A DNA stretch of 64,000 nucleotides from Campylorhamphus procurvoides (lineage: Eukaryota > Chordata > Aves > Passeriformes > Dendrocolaptidae). Shown piece after piece: positions 24,752-39,220 of this stretch (its first letter is position 1; every line of letters begins with the position of its first letter). A program made the position numbers and the translations under genes. Location: the NCBI GenBank assembly GCA_013396655.1, contig WBMV01005000.1, forward strand, positions 147,213 through 211,212, written 5' to 3'. The notes below the pieces were generated by a model. It was not told the DNA's origin. It worked only from the letters and a program-made list of their open reading frames with translations, and searched no databases.

Positions 24752-27700
24752 CAGACCTGTACATTAAATGACCCTATAGGATCCCTGACTTCTTTTGGAC
24801 TGATGTTACGAAGACGTTTAATTAGTTATATATTCACCCATTCCATGATCTGGGCTATTCATCACACATCTTTTCTGCTCCTTGGTAAACTCAGCTAGTT
24901 CTTGAGAGGGTGTATGGCTGAGTCAGAGAAAGTCACGGTGTAAAAGAGGCCATGGCTGTTCAGCCAGGGGATACTTTTCAGAGGCTTCTGTCTCAAAGAT
25001 CCCAAATAGCCCCATCCCACAAAGTGAGCTGGTGCATCCCCTCCATGTCTCGTCACCTGGAAAATTTGCACTTTGTGTGGTAGGTGCTGGAGACTTGGGA
25101 GGTTGGAAGCCAAGGGCTGAGTTTTCCTTTTTCTTGCTGGTATGATTGATTGTTTTCTGCATATAATGAGCACAGCTGCACAGCGTCCTCAGGGGTGTGA
25201 GATATGTGCAGGAGTTGTTTTGTTCAGCTAGTGTTTCTTGCTGTTCTCAGTGAAATGTTTTTTCTTTATTTTTAACATTATTGCACTGTCTTAGGCATCT
25301 CAAAGCAAAAGGAGGAAGCATGACCTATTGATGATGCCTTTTTAAAAATTCAGCATTTTTTCATCACTTTCCATGTGATAGTTTGGCATTCAGTTCATGA
25401 GTAAAGAAACCCCAATACTGTCCACTGCTCAGGCAATGGAAAGGAAGAGATGTGATTAAAAAAACAACAAAACAAAGATGCTCAGTAGAAATAAGTGACC
25501 TGACACTACTACTAAAATTGCTAGTGTGATGCTTTCAAGTGCTAGCTGGCTTCATGCACTATTAAATGATAAACCCTTGATATAATAAATTCATCCCTTT
25601 CTTTTTTATCTTTCTAAATACAATATCAACCCTGAGATACTTATGGAAACATTACTAAGAATATTAAAGTTGGTCCATTTACTAGTCATTGCTCTAAAAA
25701 AGTATTCTTTTTGATGGAGATGTCTGTTACCTTTTGGTCACTCAAAAATATGTTATTTTATAGAGGCTAATTAAGATTTTGCTTCCTAAAATGTATTCCT
25801 TGGGAGTAGGGAGGTAGTATTAGCATGCCCATGGATCATTAGAAAACAATGAATATGCAAATCTAATTTCTTTTTATATTGCATACACATGACCTGAAGC
25901 AAAAAGAGAAGGAGAACACTTTGACACAATCTAAAATAATAACCCTCCCCCACATTTCCTTACACAAGTGAGGTACCCAAAACCCACAGACTATTGTGCT
26001 TCATGGTACACAGCAATTAGCATGACCTGGAACCATATTTTCCTTATTCCTCTCACACCTATGTATTTCCAAGTACTTCTCAGTGGCAATAGATATTGTA
26101 AACACATTCTTCAGCCTACGTTTGTATTTATACACTGTTATTTGGTTATTTTTTATGCCTACTGTAAGACCATTTAAACCACCTCTATATCTGAGGTTCT
26201 TTATTTTCTGTTTGGAACAATCTGTCTCTGATTGACTCTTTTTGCTTCCCTCCCTATTATAGAATAAAGGTCGAAGGATAAACTGCACTGAAGGATCTCA
26301 TTTGCCTACAATATTTGAAAGGTCCCCTAAAAGTCCATTAAGGGCTACCAACACCTCTTTTATAGGACTTGGAAACAACTCCAGTATCCTTTAATTATTT
26401 GTTAACACAGGGTGCTTACAAAGGGTCAAATTATTTCCATATAAATTAAGGTAGAAAGTATTTCTTCTGATGAGAGAGGCAATTGTATAGCAATTTTATA
26501 AATTCAAGGGAAGCAAGAGCTGGTAATGTGAATTCTGTAGCCTTGGGCTAGCAGGCATATTTTGCATTGTAAGTAATTATTGATCTCTTTCAGCAATCAA
26601 TAGAAGCATAAGACTTGACAACAGTTTTGACTCGATTGAGATGTGCAGCATGGATAATTGTTAAACCAAGCTTCTGTCAGGTTGGTAGAATATTACTGAG
26701 TTATGGGTTTGGATGATACTTAATCTGAAAATGAAAGGGAATGCCGGTTTGAAGAACCACATCTCTAGCAGGAAGGGAATCAACCCCTAGAATCTGTTGC
26801 AGGTTAGGAGTAACAGCATTTTCATGAAACTATTTTGAAGCAATAGAGAAATCTCCTCCAAGTGTATTTTTGTTAGCCAGTGAAAAAGTAAAATGTTAAT
26901 GAACAAAATGTTAATTTGTTATTCTGATTTATTAGTTAGAAACATCTTCATTGGGGTATTTTACTACAAGTTAATTTACTGCACTGTTTTATAAAAAGCA
27001 GAAATACAAAAGAATAGAAATTGCACGAAATAGATTTATAATTAAAGAGGTGTTAACTGTTTGTCTCACAGTTACTGTAGAACATCTGCTGAGCTAACCG
27101 GACATAGGACTAGGCTGGTACAGTCCAAGGAAGCAAATTGTCACCAGCAGAGACTTTCAAAATTACCACCTTGCCTCTTTCTAGATGAATTTTTATGTGA
27201 TAACCATAGTTCAATCTTTTGTTCTGGTTTGTCATAATTTATAGAGTTTGAAAATTTTTAATATTTTCAAGTGTTTTGTTTGCAAATCATTAATTTAAAA
27301 TATTTTTGCATCGGTTTTAGGAAATTTGTCTTACATGTCATTCTTAAAAATAATGAAGGATAGATTTGTGGTTGAAATTATAATAAATATTTTCCATATT
27401 CTTGGCAATAGCATTTATGAGTTGTTTTGGTTGTGAAAAACTGCCACATAGATTTCACTTCTCCAATATTAATTTGCTTTACATAAAAACTGAATTGTGC
27501 ATTTTTAATACTTGTATGCGGAGGAAATATACATAAATATTTGCACCACTGTTTTCATAGTCCCTAAAATAATCAGATCATGAATCCATTGAAATGAAGG
27601 AGGAATGTTCCAAAGGACTTTCCAGAACCCTACTGGAAATTAAATGGCACTCACAGAAGTTAGTTTAATTCCAATGTATTGCTGCTTCTAGATCAGAGAA

Positions 27701-30700
27701 AAAAAATGTGAAGTAAAATATTGAGTCTGAGTTTATATCAATCTGCTATGTTTTTAGGAAGCAAACTCAAATCACTTCATTTTCAGGTCTGAGAGAAAAC
27801 TCATCACAGCCTGGATTTTAAGTGGAGTCCCTCCTTGTACCTCTACTGCCTTCAGTCAGATACCATTAATTTGCTGTACATACAGTTATTGCTCATTTAT
27901 ATGTGGTAAATCTCAAGAAATCTATAGATGAGTTATGCTTTGCAGATCTTCACTTGTAAGAGGAGCAAGTTTTGCTCCTGTGGAAAATGCAGAGGAAACT
28001 CCCACAGCAGATCCCCACTGTATTTCTCTTCACTTCTCCAGATTACCTTTCACTTTAGGATAAATTAAGTGGTGTGGAATATGTCGACCTCCAAGAATAA
28101 AGAATTGACTCCCAGTTGAGGTATTTGCAAAGGTTGTAAAGGACTGTCAGAGTATTTAAAAGAAATGAAGTTTAAGAATATTGTGCCATACCTTTCCACT
28201 TACACATGTTAGGAAATTTGGTCATAAACTAGAACTCACATTTTCTAGGGAAAAGACAGAGTTAAAAGATTCCCTATGCTTTTGAAGGGCTTAAAGATTT
28301 GTCTAAGTTATTCTGTAAATTTAAAAAAGAACCTCCAGGAGATAAACATGTCTTCATTCTTTTTAATAATTGCACCAATTATTGTGCAATTGGCACTGGG
28401 GATTGATCTCTACTTATGCAAGAAGAATACCCCAATACCTAATTGGATACAGCTGTACACTGGGCTTATTTTTAGAAATGAAGAGAATAATGAGACATTT
28501 CAGATACTGTGGAATCCTTAGCAGGATTACATGAACTCAGTAAATCCATCTCAAAAAATTGTGAATTATATGGTACATTGAATTGCAAATTATCTCTATA
28601 ACTCATCCCTCATGTAACTTCACTGGTGTCAGTGAAATTGCAGTGCTCACAAAAGATTGTATGTTTTAACCCCTTTGCAATAAGGATTTCAAAAACATGT
28701 TACTGTTCCTCAACATCAGGTAATGTGGTGGTTGACCTTGAAGCCTTGTTAAGGTATGGGATTGAAAAGCAAGAGATTTATCTTGAAATTGACATTATTA
28801 GACTTACCGCTCAGACAATCTAAATGCTTTCTCTACCATGTGTCTTTTTATAGCAGACCTCAGGATTGCACCATCACTCTGGTTCTGCCTTCTTCAGGCT
28901 TCTCCATGACTTGATCTTTCACACATTCTTTATTTCTTAGTAAAGTTGTATCTCACCACTGTCAGAAGTTTGTGCTTTACTTATCTTGAGAACAGTGCAA
29001 ATCAGCTGAGATGAGGTCAGGAATGCAGTTTGGCTTGGTTTGTTGGGGGTTTTTTTGAACTGTCAGAAATGAGAAATGCATGCAGAGAGGCAGCTTGGAC
29101 ATTTCCCCACAGGCAAGATGATGAACTATTTACAGCAATGTGATTGGTCTGTCAATATTTCAATAAAATCTTTCCTATAAAATGCTGACTGATGATACAA
29201 GCTCTCACTATGTTTGTAATTAAACTGCACAACCAGCTGACAGTGTTGTATTAGAGTTGTGTGAAATGGTGGTAAAGCAGGAGGATATGATAACAATTGT
29301 AAATTTAGGACCATAATTAAAAAAATAATTGTTCAAATGATTCGTGAGACACCTAAAATAGAGTCATCACTTCATAACACTGCTACGTCTGGTCAGCAGT
29401 CAAGAGTTGTAAGAATTTCCTCCTTGGTAGTCAAACAGCAGGAAACTGTTCCATTTGATAACATGGCATGTGCGTGGCAGAGCAACAGAAACAGCCAGAT
29501 AATGGGAAAAGGCAACAGAAAAATCATTTATCTTGTCCTAGTTTTATGGACAACTCAGGTCAGGAGCAGCCTCCTGACTGGCAGTGCCTGGGAATCTCTC
29601 GCAACCTTAGAGAGTTGGATGGGCTCTTTTGCAGGCTCCTGAGTAAACAGACCATTTTACAGATCACCTGGGCCTCTTAGAGTTTCTGCTTTTGCTCTGC
29701 AAGGAGAATCATTAAAGCATCTCTTGTCAAGTAGTCAAAATAACTTTGACTGCATGTTTGGTCCAGTAGGGAAAATTGCTGTTGGACTACAGTTCTTGTC
29801 TTTCTGTTTGGGTAAGAAAGATCAAAACCAAGAAAAGTGATCTCAGACTCTTCAGAGGTGATGCCTGTTGGTTCTCAAACCAGCAGAATCAGATCCCAGT
29901 GCAGGGCTCAAAGAAAGACGGGCTGCTAGATGGCACGAAGGATCGGTGTAACTCCTTACCCAGCAAGTGACTATTCTTGTTTTAGTGTGTGATGTACATT
30001 TAAAGACCTGCCAACCCACAGTTGAAGGAACCACTATAAACTACATCAACATTTAGAATTTAAGCGGCAGCTCTCTAAAATGCAAAGTGCAGATAGTCAA
30101 AATTGTTTTCCGTTGCTCTGTGAATATAAACAGTAGCTGATTTTGGGATGACATTTACCTGTGCTGGAGAGGAACAGAGAAATAATTCCCTTGTGTCAAT
30201 AATCCTCATGAGTTATTCTGTCTTTCCTCAGGAGTGAAGATAAATGCTATCACAGATATCAGCAGCCATGTAATATATAAAGGGTAGTAAATGGGTTGGA
30301 TGTGTGTGCATGTTATTTATTTGATTGAGTTATTGATGACCTTTAAGTAGTGACACTAAAACTACAGGAAATGTTTTGTTCCCCAGCAGTTCTGTTTACT
30401 TGATATTTTTGTACCCTTCAGACTTTCTGCCAATTACTTTTTTATTACTTACTTTGAAGAATATTTTTCTCAGTGGCCCTAAAAATATCATCAAATATTC
30501 ATAGAGAATTTAACTGAGTTATATCAGGATTCTCAGCATTCACCGTGATTTCAGCTCAGGGAATTATTTCCATTTAAGAAAGGGCATTTAAGCATATGTG
30601 TGCTGAAGTCCGTGGTACGTACTTGAAGTGTTCTTCTGGCTCTGGACTGACAATAAAAACAGATACATTAAAGAAAAGCTCAAAGGCAGAGATAAAAGGA

Positions 30701-30935
30701 ATACATTTGAAAATAGCATTCTAAATATGCAGCAATAGTAAATTCACTTTTTAAAAGACTATTTGTTCTTGATGACCATAATACTTTCATATCAAAAGGA
30801 ATCTGCAAGCCATATCCTTTACTCTTTATATAAAAAAACAATAATAAATGTTTATTTTACTTGTTGCTATGCTTGCATGATAGAAAAACTTGTTTTCTTT
30901 CCAGTAAATATTCATATAATGCAATTACAGGAAGC

Positions 30936-30965
30936 AAACCACATTTAAAGTAAACCACATTTAAA
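30936..30965. repeat. Short direct repeat, 16-bp period
   Basis: aaaccacatttaaa occurs at 30936-30949 and again at 30952-30965. It looks like a local slippage duplication. Confidence 0.6.
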
Positions 30966-32569
30966 TTCAAACTGCAATAATATTCTAAAGTTGTGACTGA
31001 ATAAAAATTGGTTCAGCTGTCAGTGACAACTAACGGGGTTCCTTTCAATTCAGTTGAGGTTTATTTAGCTTAAAATTACATCAGTCACAATTTTTTCCTT
31101 TCCTAGTTAGGCATAAAGAAAGAAAGTGAATCTGAGTGGAAAGTGTTTTCCCTTTAGTCACAAAGATTACTGATAATAAAAGAATGAAGCTTCCCTGAAC
31201 AAAGAATATTTATCATATGTTGAAGCACTCTAAATTGAATCCAACAAAATACTTTCCACGTTGTGAAGGAAAGGAAATTGGAATTGTGCTTCACAATAGA
31301 ACATCTCCCTGTGACAAAATACTGCAGAATTTAGAGGGCTCATTGTATCAGTGAAAGGCCTGTGATAATGGAAAACGAGCTTGTTTTTGAAATGTGGGAG
31401 ATGCTGACTCTGTGGGTTGAATCTGAGTTTAGTCATGATCAAGCAAGATTTTCTGGTGCAGTAAGAATACAGATTTTGTTCTCTGCTTAGTTTATAACTT
31501 GGAAAGCAATGAGCTATATCATCCTAATAAACTCAAAGAAGGAAGGAAAAGAAGTTCATCTAAGGGGAAGTAAAATTATATAGAACTAAGTGCTCCTTAA
31601 AAAAAAATCATAATGAGAACATCATCACAAATTATTTTAATGCAAAGAAAAGGAAGAATGTGCATTAAGAAATAATTTTAAGGAACCCAAAAGCTCTATC
31701 TTAAACTCAGATGTAAGAAGATAATGTCAGCAAACAGAAATCAGGTCAAGTTACAAAGGATAAAGAACCAAAACAACTGGAAATAAAATACAAAAGATCA
31801 AACTGAAATACAACTAATATCAAGCATGTCAAGAAATACGTTATTACCAAGACAAGAACCACAGAGTTGGTTTGCAGCTGAGCGTTAAGATAGTGCTGAT
31901 GCTGACAGCTCTGAAATGTCTAATGCCTTTTGTATCAGTCCTTGTAAAGAAAGATCTGTGCATTTGTGCAGTAATAGGTCATGCTCACTCTGAAACAGAA
32001 GAAAATCAGCTGAGAGGTTTAAGGAAATTAAATGTTTCAGGTTGCTGAGTCTCAAAAACTTCATCCTAGGCTACTTAAAGAACTGATTGAAGCAATCTGG
32101 AACTGGTAGTAATTTAACACTGTAGACAAGTGAAAAAGAGGAGAAAAAACAGAAAAAGGCAGAACGCAATGTGTATCTTTAAAAAGAGGGGATGCAATGC
32201 AGACAAAATTAAATTTTTTATCTTGCCTTTCAATTATTGGAAAAATTCCATCCCTCTATAGCCCCACTCAAAATTCCTGCAATTGAATAAGTGTAGGCAT
32301 TTCAAAGGTGAGATTTTAAAGAAACATATAGAATCTTTAGACACTTCCAAGTGTCCTTTCTGACAGGATAAGGACCAGACTGTTTAGGAGAGAAACAGCA
32401 GCTGTCATGTATCTTTGCACCAGTAAGGACTTTTTAAATTATTATGACTTATTTACTGTTTGAAGTGATACCTTCATAACTGAGGAATAGAAGTAGATAA
32501 AACTATCTTGGAAAAGCTTCTAAGAAAATGTTACTGTGGGAAGCAGTTGTCTGTGGCTCATTCTAGAAG

Positions 32570-33345
32570 AACATTAACTGGAGTTTTTAGATCTCCATCT
32601 TAGGACTGATTCTGCTCAGTATTTTCAGTAGCTGTTTAGGTGGTGGAATACAGTTATTAACTCCATAAATGACCCAAAGTCAGGGGTGACTGCAAATACA
32701 CTAGAGGACAAAGAATTTGAAATTACCATGAAAAGCTGTGAAATTCATGGGGAAAAAGTAAATATGGACAAATGTAATACGATAGAGGATAAATGAATTT
32801 AACTGTTTGATGATGTTCAAAAAAGGCATATCTTGTCAGATATAAGAAAAGGAATGTATGTGTATACATACATTCTGAGTATGTGCAAAGTAATCTTTCA
32901 ATCATGAGGCCTAGAAAGTTATCTTGTTTATCTAACCACTTCAAGAAAGATATCTGGACAAATTGATGAACATCCAGAGAAGAAAATAAAGAATTATTAA
33001 AGTTACAGGAAACATGGCCAATGAAGGTAGAGAAGTTTCAAAGAGAAAGGAGAGGGGTGTTCTGTCACAGTCATCTTCAAAGACCTATAAAGACTGATGT
33101 AAAAGCAAAATTATTTCTACATCAGTGGAGGATAACAGGAGAAGTAGTGGCTTTGAAAATCAATAAGAGTTTTAGAGAGGACTTGATGAAAACCTTTCTA
33201 ATGATAATTAAAAGCTGGAATAGAAAAGCTGCAAAGTCAACCTCACTCAAACTAAAAGCATGCCGAATAAGGATTTCAGGTTTAACAAAATATAGTTGTG
33301 ACCCCTCTGAAGCACAGGGATAGAAAACATGACGCTTGTGAGTTC
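32570..33345 (+). mobile_element. Ancient CR1/L3-like LINE relic (plus strand)
   Basis: The plus strand preserves the order of CR1-type polymerase coding sequence. 'gactgattctgctcagtat' resembles the segment before the catalytic motif. It is followed by 'aactccataaatgacccaaa', where the FADD-T-K region would lie, then 'ggggtgactgcaaataca' and 'ggacaaatgtaa'. Further on are a C-terminal-like 'ctggaatagaaaagctgc' and a 3' segment 'gtgagttcactccaacctg'. Stops and indels interrupt it throughout. It is much more diverged than the minus-strand CR1 copies and in the opposite orientation, so it belongs to an older wave. A 100-codon frame at 33021-33323 lies inside it and is not a host gene. The exact ends are uncertain. 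Confidence 0.55.
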
Positions 33346-35595
33346 ACTCCAACCTGATTTTTGTTAATTTCAATAGCTTGAAATGAGAGGAGGGAGATCA
33401 GAAGTTTCTGTCAAGCAGTTTTAGTAAGGAAGGAGAAGCAAAGGAACACTTCTCAATTGTCATCCAGTTTGTGGTTATGTAGATAATATTGAATTTGATA
33501 CCATTCAATGTTTGGAGTTTTGTAGAATTGAACAGGTCAAATGAAGATGAATAAAAATCTGTTTTATAGGCTGTTATTTATTACAGTTATTTACATTGCA
33601 TCATATATGTATACAATAAAAGTCTTTATCACCCAGTTAATAGTTTTAAAATGTAATAGCTGCAGAGGATATTTCCTCATCCAAAACCTCAGAAAATCCT
33701 CAGTGGTAAAACTGAGGTCTCTGATCTTTCAGCCAAAACGTAGATGATTAATTATTATCTCACAAAACAGACAGTCCAGTTCTGCTCTTCATTTGTCTTT
33801 TCTGACCTCTGCTTGTACTGAAATAATGAAGAACACTTTTACATTTAGAAAACCTTGTTAAACTTGTTGGCATTACCAACACTGAGTCTGCATCAGCATT
33901 ATTTCTCTGATTTATTAGAATTACCAATTTACAGCAGTGTGAGTAGGATAAAAATCAGGCCTTGTGGTGCTGAATATTGTTTATCTTTTGCACAGGAAAA
34001 GGAGCAGTTTTCTGAACCATTAACAAATGTTAGTCAAGACATACATTATAGTAATTCAAAGAGTGATTAAGCATATGTGTTTACCGTTTGAAAGTTGGCA
34101 AATGTTTGTAATGATGTTTTGCAGCTAAAGGTTTAGCAATATCAGCATGTTCACTTCACTTATTCATACTGGTGTGGGACTTTATACATTTGCACCTTTA
34201 ATGTTGAGTGAGAAAAAATATTAAGACCCTGAAAATTTCCCTCTTTAATGTTCAGAGCTTTATCTGTGTGCAAATCCTGTTTTTATTGATATGTAAACCA
34301 TATGCAAATATACCATTATCACGCCATTCATATGGACAATTTCAAAAGGATTTCTAGTATTAAAGTTCAGAATAGTAAAAGAGGATTAAGGATGTTTGAT
34401 TGTTAATTGCACATCCTTAAATAACTCTATAATCTCCTTATTTTTAATACTTACATTTTAGATATAGAAAATTAACAAAGATGTATTTTCCTTTTCCTGT
34501 TTACTTTGATGGTAGTATAGCATTATTTTTCACGGTACTGTTTACCATCTGGGAAATACTGTATAAGCCAGTGAGCACTTTCAAATGAAGAGTCAAATCA
34601 AAAAATGAAATTAGGAAGCAAAAAAAAATTTGCAGGGACTTGAAAACCTTTGACAATTATATCCAACTGTCAAAATCAAAAGAAAATACATGAATAAGAC
34701 GGAAAATAATCAGTGTCAGTTTGCATGATTATAACCACACCTGATTTAGTAATTTTGGTTTTTCTGTGTAACACCAAAGTGTGACCACTAAGCAAGTTCA
34801 AAAAAATTTAGATCCAAAACCTAGCTACAGTTCCTGGAAATCTTCTGTATTTCAGAAAGCAGAAGGCTAGACATATGTTGAAAATGACAATAAAAAAAAT
34901 ACAGTCCTGTACTTCTGAAAGTACATCTGCCCCTTAACTGCTTTGAGACAGAATGGTTGGAATTTTATGGTTTTAGTGGAATGAAGTAGAAGTTTAGCAA
35001 AGGCTTTTCAATATCAGCTGGAGGAACTTCTATGCACGCCGAGTGGCATTGCAGGGGATGAGGCTACGGGTACATCAGACAATCATGACACGATTCCCTG
35101 ATGTCATGTTGCTTCCATTGCCTCACTGTACCAAGGGCTGGGCTGGTGATGGGGTTCTCCTGTGTCTGTTTGGTGCAAACATCACCGTGTGACACTGGGG
35201 CCATTGCACAAAGCAGTTATGACAAGAAAGGAGGGAAACAAACCTCTATTATTTTAAAAATTAGTCTGCAAAAGGATGAAAGATGAGCTGTATATGTTTT
35301 TTGCCTGTTTGGGAAGGCCTAGAGACTTACAAGAATTTTTTAGAGGCAAGAAACAATAATATTTTTAACACTGAATCAAATACCCTTTTTATCTTTGAAC
35401 TGACACTTCAAATCTCGATGTTTCTTTCTTGTTGGCTCAATTGTTTTCCAGGATACAGCTGAACAAGAAGGGGAAGAAATTGTTTCCTACTGTGTCTTCA
35501 TGAGTTAATCTCAACAATAGCCACATATTCTGGCATATCACATCATTGGAGATATTAGAGAATTAGAACTAAATATACCGCACATCTTACGAAAT

Positions 35596-35621
35596 TACTG
35601 TATATTTTCTTATATACAGTA
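35596..35621. repeat. Perfect inverted repeat (10-bp arms, 6-base loop)
   Basis: Arm tactgtatat (35596-35605) and complement atatacagta (35612-35621) flank tttctt. Function unknown; AT-rich inverted repeats do arise by chance in such DNA. Confidence 0.6.
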
Positions 35622-36145
35622 CTGCTTCTAGTATGGTGAGTTCTGCAGGGTCTAACACCTGCATTCCATCTCTTTAATTTAGTTTCATAACAGTGTTATT
35701 AGAAAAATATTCCTTCCATGAATGTTTCTCAAGAGACTCTAATTTCTCTTTTTAACGTGTTTTATTTACAGTTGGTAATGGCAAATGATTGTATCAACAT
35801 GATGCCCCTTTCTTTTATTAGGGCTCATTATATGTTACAGAAATCCTGTTTATTGTATCACATCACCTGGATAGCTGGAAAATGTGACAGTAAATATTTA
35901 TTAAGTCATTCTAGAGTTAGTAATTTGAAAAAAAATTAAAAAAAAATAAGGCAGCACAAATAATCATGCCATTATAAACCATTTCTTTTGATTATTTGAG
36001 GACTTTTCTTCCATGATCCAAACTTTCATTACTAGTCAAAAACTAAAAAAAAAAAAAAAGAAAAAATAAAAACAAAATCTAAAATTTTCTTGTTGAAATA
36101 GTACAACTATTACTGCCTGGTTTAGGAAACACTTGTTCTACATGT

Positions 36146-36179
36146 TTATAGTCATGGCATGCTTATAGTCATGGCACGC
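36146..36179. repeat. Tandem duplication of a 17-bp unit
   Basis: ttatagtcatggcatgc (36146-36162) is followed directly by the same unit with one change (t to c; 36163-36179). Confidence 0.7.
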
Positions 36180-38803
36180 TACTGAAACCATCCCCTCACC
36201 TTCTGAAACATTTCTCTGTGGATAATATTTTTTTTTCATTAGTTACAATGACTATATAAAAGTAGTTTTCCCATCGTACAAACACATTCTTGAAATTTCT
36301 GGAATTTGCTTTGGGTTGGGATGAGCACAAGGTACTCCATAGCAAGTGAAATAAGGTGGAAGCCAAGGTAGACACTATTTCCCTTTTAGAAAAATCAGCC
36401 ATTTGCCCAGTAGGAGAGTCTTCCCATCTCTCATGGGGTTTGCAGCCTTCAGCTGGTTTTATAACCTGTGAAATACAGAGACTGGAATACAGTTGTTTCT
36501 CTTTTGATGTTTTTTGGTTGTTTTTTAGTGTTTATTCTTAGGAATTTTTCTTTCCTTGTTATTCCAAAAAAGAGGCAACAAACATGAGATAAAGCCTCTG
36601 CTGCATTTGAAGTCAGGATATGCCTGAGAGGAATTTTTGGTTCTGAAAAGTCAGCATTAACTAATGAAAAAGCTGTAGTAAAATCATCGCTAACCAACCT
36701 ATGCTTACAACTTCAACATAAGCTCTGCCACTTGCTGCTAATTTTTAAGTCTTTTTTTTTTTTTTTTCAGATATGTAAGGCCACTATATCTACTCCAAGT
36801 ATATCACAAACCTTGGACTACATTTCCAAAACCATGGAAGAAATCTTCACAAGGCAAGGACTTCTTGATTGAAAAAAAGACACTAAAATGTAGCAATTTT
36901 TTTTCAGGTTTTTTTAATTAAGATTTTCTTCAATGCATATTTTCAGGAAAATATGCTTGAAATTACAGCATGTGTATTAAAAGGCATAACAAACTTCTAG
37001 AATTGCAGAGGGTTGAAAAAAATATGGATGAAATTATATTACAAACACATAGAGCACCATCAGGACTTACAGGAGTACTCTGTGAAGAAAGCAGTTCCTC
37101 AAAAACAAGAGACTAAACTGATTCTGAAAATAATCCCCAAGATGTAATAGAATGGTCTTCACTCGTGTTCCTCATCTCCTCCTTAAGAACATCAAGGTCT
37201 TCTAATGCAACTACCAAAGGAAAAGGTGGTTTTATTATTTGCCTGGCTCTAAAGTCTTCCTGTCTTCTGATCTGAGTTGCAGGACAAGTCTACAGCTTGT
37301 TATTCTATTTCTACAGTATTTTTTTTTATAAGAGGGGGGAGGAAAGAAAGGCACACTAAAATAACACTGAAAGGTAAAGACAGGTATTTGGGGAGATTTA
37401 TGGAAAATATTTGATCAAAGCATGTTTTTGAAACACTACTGATGCAACGTTTTAAACTGTAGGTGCACAGAGTAAAGCTGTAAGGATAATATTGACATGA
37501 AAGAGCTTTTAATATGAACTGGTTCTTGAGCCTTGATCTGCATCTTATGCTCTAAGTTGATTTGTATTTCTTTCTTTCCTTGGTAAAAGAATACATTATA
37601 AATTAGAGGCAATGTTAAATGGTGAATGAAAGAAAGCCACATTGAATCTCTTCAGGTGGAAATCTTAACCTGAATTATAAGAACACGAGGAATGAACTGC
37701 AGGTTCTGTACTTTTCTTATACACTAGTTTAGCATAACACTGAATTTTTCTGTGATTATGTGTAAAAGAAAGAAATGAATGATGACTCTGAGCAGCAAGG
37801 CATCAGCAGAATAACAGAGAAGAAATTTTTGGATGGAAGTAAGATCAAGAACATGCCAGTTTACATGCCAATTTTGGTGAATTATAAATCTTTTATTTTA
37901 ACACCAATTGATTGTATCTGAAAAAAACTGCAAATGAAAATAATCAACACTGGAAAGGAAATAAAATATTTAAAAAGTAAGAAAAGTCATATGAAGTGTA
38001 AATAATTTATTTGAATGTAGCATTTTAAAGTTAGAGAAGAATTTATTATACGAAACCCTCTATAGCTGGTTGTTATTGCATCTCAAGCATTACATTTCAA
38101 ATGGGATAAAACCATTGAAATTTTATATTCAAATCATTAAAATGCAAAGAGAATGCTTTAGTATGAGATAATTCCTCAGTGCTTTTAGAAATGTGGTGAT
38201 GTTGTTTGTGACCAGTTAAACACACTGAATGCACATGGGATCTAATCTGTTATTTCTAGACTTTGACACAAATGGTCATTTAAAATAATAGCTCAGATTT
38301 TATACTAATCCTGCTCTGGAACTGGAAGCATAAACTATATGCCACACGTGGCTCTTTTCAGCTCTTTGCTGTCTGTATTTTAAAATATTTGAAGACATTT
38401 ATTTGCCAAGCCATACGTTTTTCCAAAAATTAATTTGCTTCACTTGAGTTGGGAGCATTTACTGGTTTGCATTTTCTAGCCAGGAAAAGGGGGAACCAAA
38501 GCTGTTCTGATATTTTATGATTTGATATTTTGTTTTGATTTTTTTTCATTTAAAGATGATCTAAAAAATGCTTTGCCCAGAATTTATCATTTAAATTGGT
38601 AGGGACTTGACAGGGAAGCACCAAAGCTCTCTTCCCACTAGTTTTCTGCTTGTTTGTCAAGCCTTGAGTATCAATTATTAGGTGCTTTAGGTAGGTGGCC
38701 TTTGAGAAGCCTCATTATAAAAAATGTGCAAGTGTTTGTTGTCCAAAAATTGATTCTATTTGAGTTCTATGGATATTATAATATTTTTAAACAAAATTAC
38801 TTT

Positions 38804-38826
38804 TGTGTGTGTGTGTGAGAGAGAGA
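38804..38826. repeat. Compound microsatellite (GT)n(GA)n
   Basis: A GT run passes directly into a GA run, 23 bp in all. Confidence 0.8.
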
Positions 38827-39220
38827 ATCCTGCTATGCTCTGTGACAAGAAACCTAATTTATCTCTTAAATTAAGAAATAAGTTTTCACTAGTCTTTATT
38901 GGACAATGGGTTTACTGTTATAAAATATGAATGTCTTGTAAGCTTACAGTAAGACTGATACCACAAAAGACCTTTGTTTCTGTAGGACTACAAAGAAAGT
39001 CAAAAGTTTGTAAGGCCAAACTTTTATGCCATTAGGGCCACATACACGGTTTTCTTCTTTTATAATTGTTCTCTTTGAAATGTGAAAAAGGAATTTTTAG
39101 CAGTCTGTTAAAAAGGCAGCTTTGTAGTCAAAGTGCCATGTGCTACTTCTAAGTTCTTTCAAACAGAAGAAAAATAGCATCAGCTGGAATCAGGACAGTC
39201 TAGTTTGATTCCATACCATT

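Larger units (their letters stand above)
21031..32569. other. Non-coding unique sequence, no gene seen
   Basis: More than 11 kb without a recognisable mobile element or exon. Slightly GC-richer patches occur at about 22380-22700 and 24890-25120, with overlapping short frames on both strands but no protein family I can name. Other items are a T/(GTTTT) low-complexity run at 21784-21808, the hairpin at 24727-24751 and a 14-base direct repeat at 30936-30965. Confidence 0.55.
33346..39220. other. Non-coding unique sequence, no gene seen
   Basis: AT-rich DNA. It contains the hairpin at 35596-35621, an A-rich tract at 36045-36076, a tandem 17-mer at 36146-36179, a T16 tract at 36752-36767 and a GT/GA microsatellite at 38804-38826. 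A GC-richer patch at about 35030-35200 has no recognisable product. Confidence 0.55.

Noticed and set aside
36752..36770. T16 tract followed by cag, resembling a strong splice acceptor
   Set aside because: The downstream sequence meets stops in all frames quickly and no donor or family similarity is apparent; it is most likely a homopolymer.
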